From positions 142,655 through 199,799 of the forward strand of contig NZ_JAAGVC010000009.1 of NCBI RefSeq assembly GCF_010858045.1: 57,145 bases of DNA, read 5' to 3'. The position numbers were made by a program, and so were the translations under genes. Every line of letters starts with the position of its first letter. Within the stretch, counting starts at the first letter, position 1. Positions 52,626-57,145 of this stretch are shown here, piece after piece. Below the pieces are notes generated by a model. The model saw only the letters and a list, made by a program, of their open reading frames with translations, made no database searches and was not told the origin of the DNA. This stretch comes from Nocardia cyriacigeorgica. GTDB lineage: Bacteria; Actinomycetota; Actinomycetes; Mycobacteriales; Mycobacteriaceae.

Positions 52626-53621
52626 TTATTCGACAGCGCCGGTCTTGGCCCCGGCCGCGGCGTATCGGCGGGCCAGCCGGGCGCATGCCTCGGCCAGTTC
52701 GGGCGGTCCGACCACCTCGATATCGGCGTCGAAATTGCCGAGGACGGCCGCTATTCCGGTCCACGACCAGGATCCGAGGGTGACCTTGCATCGGTCCGGG
52801 CCGAGTTCCTCGACGATCCAGTCCTGGTAGTTGTGCCGCGATACGCGGGCGGCGGGCAGGTCGAGGATCACCTCGCCCCGGCAGGGCCACGCGCCAGAGG
52901 CGGAGCCGCGAAATCGGTGGGCCACGAAAGCCGATACCGACCCTTCGGGCAGTTCACGCGGTGCGAAGCGGGGCCCGGTCGGGGTGCGCGGGGTGATTCG
53001 ATCGACCCGGAAGGTGCGCCAGTCGGCGCGGTCCAGGTCCCAGGCGATGAGGTACCAGCGGCCTGCGCGGGTGACGAGGTGATGGGGCTCGACCTTGCGC
53101 GGCGGGGCAGCGTCGCCGGCCTCCGTCGCGGTGACGGAAGCGTAGTCGAAACGCAGCACCTCACGGGCATGGACGGCGGCGCCGATCGCGGTCAGCACTT
53201 CGGTGTCGACCCGATCCTCCGTGCGGTTCGGCCGCGACTCGACCGCAGCGATGCGCAGGGTGTCGATCCGGTGGCGCAGCCGTGTGGGCATGACCTGCCG
53301 GACGGTGTTCAGCGCTCGTTCCGCGGCGTCCTCGATGCCGACGCCCGAGGTGGTGGCCAAACCGAGCCCGATCGCGAGCGCGATCGCCTGCTCGTCGTCG
53401 AACAACAGCGGCGGCATCTCGGTGCCTGCTTCGAGCCGGTATCCGCCGTCCGGACCCTTGGTGGTGGCGATGGGATAGCCCAGCTCACGCAGCCGATCGA
53501 CATCGCGGCGCACGGTGCGCGCGCTGACCTCGAGTCGCTCGGCCAGCAGGGACCCCGGCCAGTCCCGGCGCACCTGGAGCAACGAGAGCAGGGCCAGCAG
53601 TCGCGCTGAGGTTTTCGGCAT
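52626..53621 (-). CDS. WYL-domain transcriptional regulator (YafY type)
   Basis: A 331-residue regulator with an N-terminal DeoR-like winged helix (MPKTSARLLALLSLLQ, then ERLEVSARTVRRDVDRLRELGYP). A WYL ligand-binding domain follows (HHLVTRAGRWYLIAWDLDRADWRTFRVDRI), with a C-terminal WCX region. The start at 53621 directly precedes the helix-turn-helix. It diverges from a DinB-family gene with a perfect inverted repeat between them. WYL proteins often respond to nucleic acids or stress ligands. Confidence 0.9.
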   Translation of the reverse strand: MPKTSARLLALLSLLQVRRDWPGSLLAERLEVSARTVRRDVDRLRELGYPIATTKGPDGGYRLEAGTEMPPLLFDDEQAIALAIGLGLATTSGVGIEDAAERALNTVRQVMPTRLRHRIDTLRIAAVESRPNRTEDRVDTEVLTAIGAAVHAREVLRFDYASVTATEAGDAAPPRKVEPHHLVTRAGRWYLIAWDLDRADWRTFRVDRITPRTPTGPRFAPRELPEGSVSAFVAHRFRGSASGAWPCRGEVILDLPAARVSRHNYQDWIVEELGPDRCKVTLGSWSWTGIAAVLGNFDADIEVVGPPELAEACARLARRYAAAGAKTGAVE

Positions 53622-53643
53622 GAATGTCAGTGTGCCCGAAGTA

Positions 53644-53664
53644 GCGGACACATCCTGTCCGCTT
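53644..53664. promoter_or_regulatory. Candidate WYL-regulator operator
   Basis: Perfect 8-bp arms AGCGGACA and TGTCCGCT are separated by 5 nt (CATCC). The dyad lies between the divergent WYL regulator and DinB-family genes and is their only strong inverted repeat. Confidence 0.7.
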
Positions 53665-53713
53665 CCCCTGTCATTGTTGATCCGACCGAGCAACCACACC
53701 GGAAGGATCCGCG

Positions 53714-54277
53714 ATGACCGCCCCCACCCTCGATGCCGAACGCACCGAACTGCTCGAAGCCCTCGCCGAGGCGCGATCCGCGCTGACCAGCACCGTTCAC
53801 GGACTCACCGATGCCAAGGCCGGCGAACATCCCACCGTGAGCGCCCTGTGCCTCGGCGGGCTGATCAAGCATGTCGCCTCGATGGAGGAGACCTGGATGC
53901 GCTTTGCCGTCGAAGGCCCAACGGCAATGGGTTACGACCTGCCGGACGGCGTCACCTGGGCCGATATCGCGGCAGGCACGGCGCGCGAATTCCCGCAGTG
54001 GATGATCGACCACACCAACGAATTCCAGATGCAGCCCGGCGACACCCTCGCCGATATCCTCGCCCACTACGAGCAGATCGCCGCCCGCACCGAAGAGGCC
54101 CTCGCCACCATCCCCGATCTGTCCGCGACCCACCCGCTCCCCGAAGCCCCCTGGCATGAGCCGGGAGCAGTCCGGAGCGTCCGCCGAGTACTGACCCACC
54201 TCATCGCCGAAACCGCCCAGCACGCGGGGCACGCCGACATCCTGCGCGAGACGATCGACGCGGAGACCTCCGCCTGA
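53714..54277 (+). CDS. DinB-family protein
   Basis: A 187-residue four-helix-bundle protein of the DinB/DUF664 (YfiT-like) superfamily. Three histidines suited to metal binding are visible, in GGLIKHVASMEETW, VLTHLIAET and AGHADILRE. Members are often thiol-dependent transferases using mycothiol or bacillithiol. The gene is divergent from the WYL regulator and is its likely target; the substrate is unknown. Confidence 0.87.
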   Translation: MTAPTLDAERTELLEALAEARSALTSTVHGLTDAKAGEHPTVSALCLGGLIKHVASMEETWMRFAVEGPTAMGYDLPDGVTWADIAAGTAREFPQWMIDHTNEFQMQPGDTLADILAHYEQIAARTEEALATIPDLSATHPLPEAPWHEPGAVRSVRRVLTHLIAETAQHAGHADILRETIDAETSA

Positions 54278-54307
54278 GGACGCAGGCGGGCAGTGTGCGG
54301 GGCTGAT

Positions 54308-55069
54308 TCAGTACTGCTGCTGCCCCGCAAGCTGCTGCGCGACCACACCCTGGATCCGCTGCAACCCTGGCACCGTCATCCCGCTCTGCAACTGTCCCTC
54401 GATCGTGCGGACCAGCGCGGAATCGCTGATCACCTTCTCGCTCGACTGGATCAGCACCGTTCCCGCACCGGTGAAATCGAATTGGCGTTCCTCGCCGGAG
54501 TTGACGCCGAAGCGGGCGGCGCCCGCGGCGAGGAAGCTCGAGATCCAGCGGTGGTCGTAGTGGTGGCTGGGGGAGGGACAATCGGCCCAGCCGACAAGGG
54601 ATTCCGGGTCCACCCGCAGTGGCGGTTCGGCGAACATCACCGGGCCGTTGGAGGAGGCCAGGAACTTGCCGGTGCCGATGAGGGTGAGGAAGCCGGGCAC
54701 GATCGATTGGTTCAGCGCCAGGCCCGGTTCGAAGGCGAGCAGGTTGGCGGCGCGGATGGTGAGGTTGCCGTCGTCGAGATCGTAGGAGTTGATGTCGTAG
54801 CCGCGGTCACCGATGATCAGCTTGCCGTGCCCTTCGGCCACCACATAATCGCTGGTGAACAATGGTGCCGAGAACTGCTGCGACACCATGTGCATCAGCG
54901 AGCCCTGGAGGCCGTGGGTCAGCAACTGGAACTGGATCTGCCCGTAGTAGGCGATCATCGCGCCCTTGCGCATGAACCACGGCTTGTTCAGGTCGATGCA
55001 GTAGGCGTAGCTGTTTCCCGGGATGTTGTCGCTCTCACCGAGATTCATCGGGTTCAGGATCTGGCTCAT
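54308..55069 (-). CDS. AIM24-family protein (3 of 3)
   Basis: A 253-residue beta-rich protein of the AIM24/TIGR00266 family, with the typical AYCIDLNKPWFMRKGAMIAYYG start and repeated beta units (LIIGDRGYDINSYDLDDGNLTIRA). The function is unknown. It is 2 bp after the second AIM24 gene on the minus strand, the last of three tandem copies that are clearly divergent from one another. Family members often accompany TerD genes in actinobacteria. Confidence 0.85.
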   Translation of the reverse strand: MSQILNPMNLGESDNIPGNSYAYCIDLNKPWFMRKGAMIAYYGQIQFQLLTHGLQGSLMHMVSQQFSAPLFTSDYVVAEGHGKLIIGDRGYDINSYDLDDGNLTIRAANLLAFEPGLALNQSIVPGFLTLIGTGKFLASSNGPVMFAEPPLRVDPESLVGWADCPSPSHHYDHRWISSFLAAGAARFGVNSGEERQFDFTGAGTVLIQSSEKVISDSALVRTIEGQLQSGMTVPGLQRIQGVVAQQLAGQQQY

Positions 55070-55071
55070 GA

Positions 55072-55767
55072 TCACAACTTCTCTTCCGAGGCCTGCACGT
55101 ACACGACACCCTGTCCGACGCACTGCAATTGCATCGCCTCACCGGATCCGCGGCCGACGGCGTCGCGCCAGCTCATCGCCGTTTTCAGTTCGGTCTGCAC
55201 ATTGCCGTAGGCGGCCACGAAGGCCTGTGGATCGACCACGATCGGGTTCGGCCCGCCCACCGGCAGTTCCAGGAAACCGCCGTGCGCGAGCAGCACCGCC
55301 GCGCCCTGTCCGGTCAGTTGGGTGGTGAACATGCCCTGGCCGGTCATCGCGCCGGAGGCCGCGCCGCGCAGCGCGCCCATCAGACCGCCGCCACCGCCAC
55401 CGCCACCGGAACTCATCACCGACACCACCGAGCTCTGCAACCCGGCCGTATGAGCAAGCAGCCGTGAGGCTTCCACCCGGAGCGCCGCGCCTGGCTGCAT
55501 CTGCACCACGTGCACTTCGAGCCCCGCGAAACCGTAGTGCACCTGGCCGTTGCCCTGGGCGAGCATGGTGCGTTCGTGTTCGCCCTGCATCATCCGGCCC
55601 GCCATCCGCATGATGCCGCCGCCACCCATGCCCTGGCCGCCGGGAATCTGGTGCGGGGCGAAGGAGACGTCGCCGGTGTAGAACAGCATCGCGCCCTGGC
55701 GGCCCACCACACCGCCCGCCATCCCGACGTCGACCTTGACGACCTTGCCGTTGACCTTCTCGAACAT
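55072..55767 (-). CDS. AIM24-family protein (2 of 3)
   Basis: A 231-residue AIM24 paralogue. Features are MFEKVNGKVVKVDVG, a Met/Gly-rich stretch (IPGGQGMGGGGIMRMAGRMM), a poly-Gly run near residue 130, and the family segment VVDPQAFVAAYGNVQTEL. The Met/Gly-rich insert is absent from its neighbours. The ATG at 55767 is 5 bp after the first AIM24 gene. Molecular function unknown. Confidence 0.85.
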   Translation of the reverse strand: MFEKVNGKVVKVDVGMAGGVVGRQGAMLFYTGDVSFAPHQIPGGQGMGGGGIMRMAGRMMQGEHERTMLAQGNGQVHYGFAGLEVHVVQMQPGAALRVEASRLLAHTAGLQSSVVSVMSSGGGGGGGGLMGALRGAASGAMTGQGMFTTQLTGQGAAVLLAHGGFLELPVGGPNPIVVDPQAFVAAYGNVQTELKTAMSWRDAVGRGSGEAMQLQCVGQGVVYVQASEEKL

Positions 55768-55772
55768 CGTGC

Positions 55773-56396
55773 CTACCGTTCCGCCGGCTGGATCGACACC
55801 ACGCCCTGGCCATCCCAGCGCAACGAGAACGCCTCGCCCGCATCCTGTCCGACGACGGTGCGCCAGGAGACATCGGTGACGAATGACTGATTGAGGTTGC
55901 CGCGCGCGGCGACGAACGCGTCCGGATCCACCACCAGCGGGAACTGCGGTGTCACCTCGAGATGGATGAGCGGCCCGCCCGCCGACAGCAACGCCACCTG
56001 GCCCTGGCCCGACACCGTGGTGGTGAACAGGCCCTGCCCGGCGGAGGCGCCGTGCAGTCCGGCGAAGCGCACATCGGTGCGCAGGTTGCCGCAGAAGGCG
56101 AGCAGCTGCTGCGATTCCACTTGCAGCGTCTCGTTGTTCAGGTTCACCACCGAGACGTTCTGGCCGTTGACGGCGAAGAACACCCGGCCGTGACCGCCGC
56201 ATTCCATCAGCGAGAGCTTCTCGCCGGTCGCCCGCCGCTTCAGGCCGGCGATCACGCCGTCGCCACCACCGAATCCGGCGGATTTGAACTGGACGTTGCC
56301 TTCATAGGCGATCATCGACCCGGAAATCGCGCGCAGACTCGTGCCCGCGAGATGAGCCTCGATCACCTTCTTCGACTGTTCGAACAGTTGCGCCAT
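55773..56396 (-). CDS. AIM24-family protein (1 of 3)
   Basis: A 207-residue AIM24 paralogue (MAQLFEQSKKVIEAHL start; AGQGLFTTTVSGQGQVALLSAGGPL and VVDPDAFVAARGNLNQSF as family segments). It is the first gene of the three-gene unit and should share its promoter region with the divergent TerD-family gene, about 200 bp away. I prefer the ATG at 56396 over an upstream in-frame start because the preceding residues do not look like protein. Confidence 0.85.
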   Translation of the reverse strand: MAQLFEQSKKVIEAHLAGTSLRAISGSMIAYEGNVQFKSAGFGGGDGVIAGLKRRATGEKLSLMECGGHGRVFFAVNGQNVSVVNLNNETLQVESQQLLAFCGNLRTDVRFAGLHGASAGQGLFTTTVSGQGQVALLSAGGPLIHLEVTPQFPLVVDPDAFVAARGNLNQSFVTDVSWRTVVGQDAGEAFSLRWDGQGVVSIQPAER

Positions 56397-56596
56397 AAGG
56401 GGAGTTGTGCCTGTCGTGTGGAGTCGGGAACACGGGCATCCCCCCATGCTCCATATGCGTCGCCGTCACACTAATCGACGATTACGCCCGCGGCAGATGT
56501 CAGCCCGGGCGTAAGCGCTGCGAACGCATCCGAGCCGTGGTATCCACCTTTCTCGTAGAGTGGCTTCCGTACGCACCGACAAGCGAAGGGTCGAAC

Positions 56597-57145
56597 TTGT
56601 CCGCAACACTCGCCAAGGGTCAGAACGGCCCGCTGTCCGGCAACGATGTGGTGATCTCCATTCAGCTGACGGCGCAGGCGGATCTGTCCGCGCTCCTGGT
56701 CACCGAGCAGGGCAAGGTGCGCTCCGACGCCGACTTCGTGTTCTTCAATCAGCCCAGCGGTCCTGGGGTGAACCTGGTACCCGGCCCGCCGGGGCAGCCG
56801 GCCTCGCTCGCGGTGTCGCTGAACGCGGTGCCCGCCGATATCGACCAGATCCGCGCCGTCATCACCCTCGACGACGCCACCAGCAATTTCGGCCGCTATC
56901 CGGCGCCGACGGCGATCGTGTCGGACGCCTCCGGCACCCCGCTCTACGAGTACCGCATCGAGGGTCTCGACACCGAGTCGATCGTCATCGCGCTCGAGCT
57001 CTACCGCCGTCAGGGTGCGTGGAAGGTGCGCGCGGTCGGCCAGGGTTACGCCGGTGGCTTCGCGGCGCTGGTCACCGACCACGGGGTGACCGTCGACGAT
57101 TCGCCGCCTCCGCCGCCCGCCGCCGCGCCGCAGCCCGCCCCGGCC
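56597..57145 (+). CDS. TerD-family protein, 3' end beyond the window
   Basis: A TTG-initiated frame (183 codons to the window edge with no stop) encodes a TerD-family protein. It begins LSATLAKGQNGPL, contains DADFVFFNQPSGPG and NAVPADIDQIRAVITLDD, and ends its domain with GAWKVRAVGQGYAGGFAALVTDHG. A Pro/Ala-rich tail follows and continues off the end, so a second domain may exist. GAAGGG lies about 7 nt before the TTG. It diverges from the AIM24 operon. Confidence 0.85.
   Translation, partial: MSATLAKGQNGPLSGNDVVISIQLTAQADLSALLVTEQGKVRSDADFVFFNQPSGPGVNLVPGPPGQPASLAVSLNAVPADIDQIRAVITLDDATSNFGRYPAPTAIVSDASGTPLYEYRIEGLDTESIVIALELYRRQGAWKVRAVGQGYAGGFAALVTDHGVTVDDSPPPPPAAAPQPAPA

Overview
The window is about 57 kb of high-GC DNA with mostly G/C third codon positions, GTG and TTG starts, and lipid genes typical of mycolic-acid actinobacteria. 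It carries the rpsF-ssb-rpsR-rplI-dnaB block with a GT87 membrane glycosyltransferase upstream, KstR-type operators, FadE/FadD/FAAL enzymes and a cutinase. I infer a Nocardiaceae chromosome, most likely Nocardia. No tRNA, rRNA, CRISPR array or insertion sequence was seen.

Layout. 0-7 kb: an alpha/beta hydrolase, a long acyl-CoA dehydrogenase, an AAA-type ATPase, and a secreted NlpC/P60 hydrolase coupled to an S4 RNA-binding protein. 7-15.5 kb: a compact orphan polyketide locus, with a FadD32-like fatty acyl-AMP ligase, a KS-AT-DH-KR-ACP synthase and a free-standing ACP joined by ATGA overlaps, and a divergent metallo-beta-lactamase-fold protein. 15.5-28.2 kb: two nitronate monooxygenase-family enzymes, a fatty-acid CoA ligase, a large membrane protein with a degenerate kinase-like middle, a coupled 2OG-oxygenase/SDR pair, a GDSL hydrolase, an ABC1 kinase with a divergent GntR regulator, and a methyltransferase. 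28.2-33.6 kb: the GT87 enzyme, then rpsF, ssb, rpsR, rplI and dnaB. A 692-bp gap before dnaB holds two perfect DnaA boxes, two near-matches and an 18-bp perfect palindrome. 33.6-38.5 kb: a TetR/NTF2-like divergent pair with two matching operators, a cutinase with a Thr/Pro-rich tail, and a secreted lipase behind a perfect KstR motif.

38.5-57 kb reads as a stress and defence island. It opens with a two-gene unit resembling the Kiwa anti-phage system (KwaA-like membrane protein and KwaB-like DUF4868 protein). It continues with tellurium-resistance (Ter) genes: a TerD/TerA-like protein, a DUF475/TerC-like membrane protein and TerD. A divergent operon follows, encoding a helical protein, a CitE-like aldolase, a giant phosphoribosyltransferase fusion (PRTase-TRSP-PRTase/StiP-PELOTA by my reading) and a HAD phosphatase. 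This matches the predicted Ter-linked pathway for a nucleoside-like metabolite, but no ATP-grasp gene is visible. After a flavoenzyme/MerR pair and a WYL regulator/DinB pair, three tandem AIM24 genes face a further TerD-family gene with a TTG start that runs off the window.

The strongest leads are the Kiwa-like pair beside the Ter island, the fused Ter phosphoribosyltransferase, the small FAAL-PKS-ACP locus with no release domain, the DnaA-box cluster upstream of dnaB, and two nearly identical KstR operators at unlinked genes.
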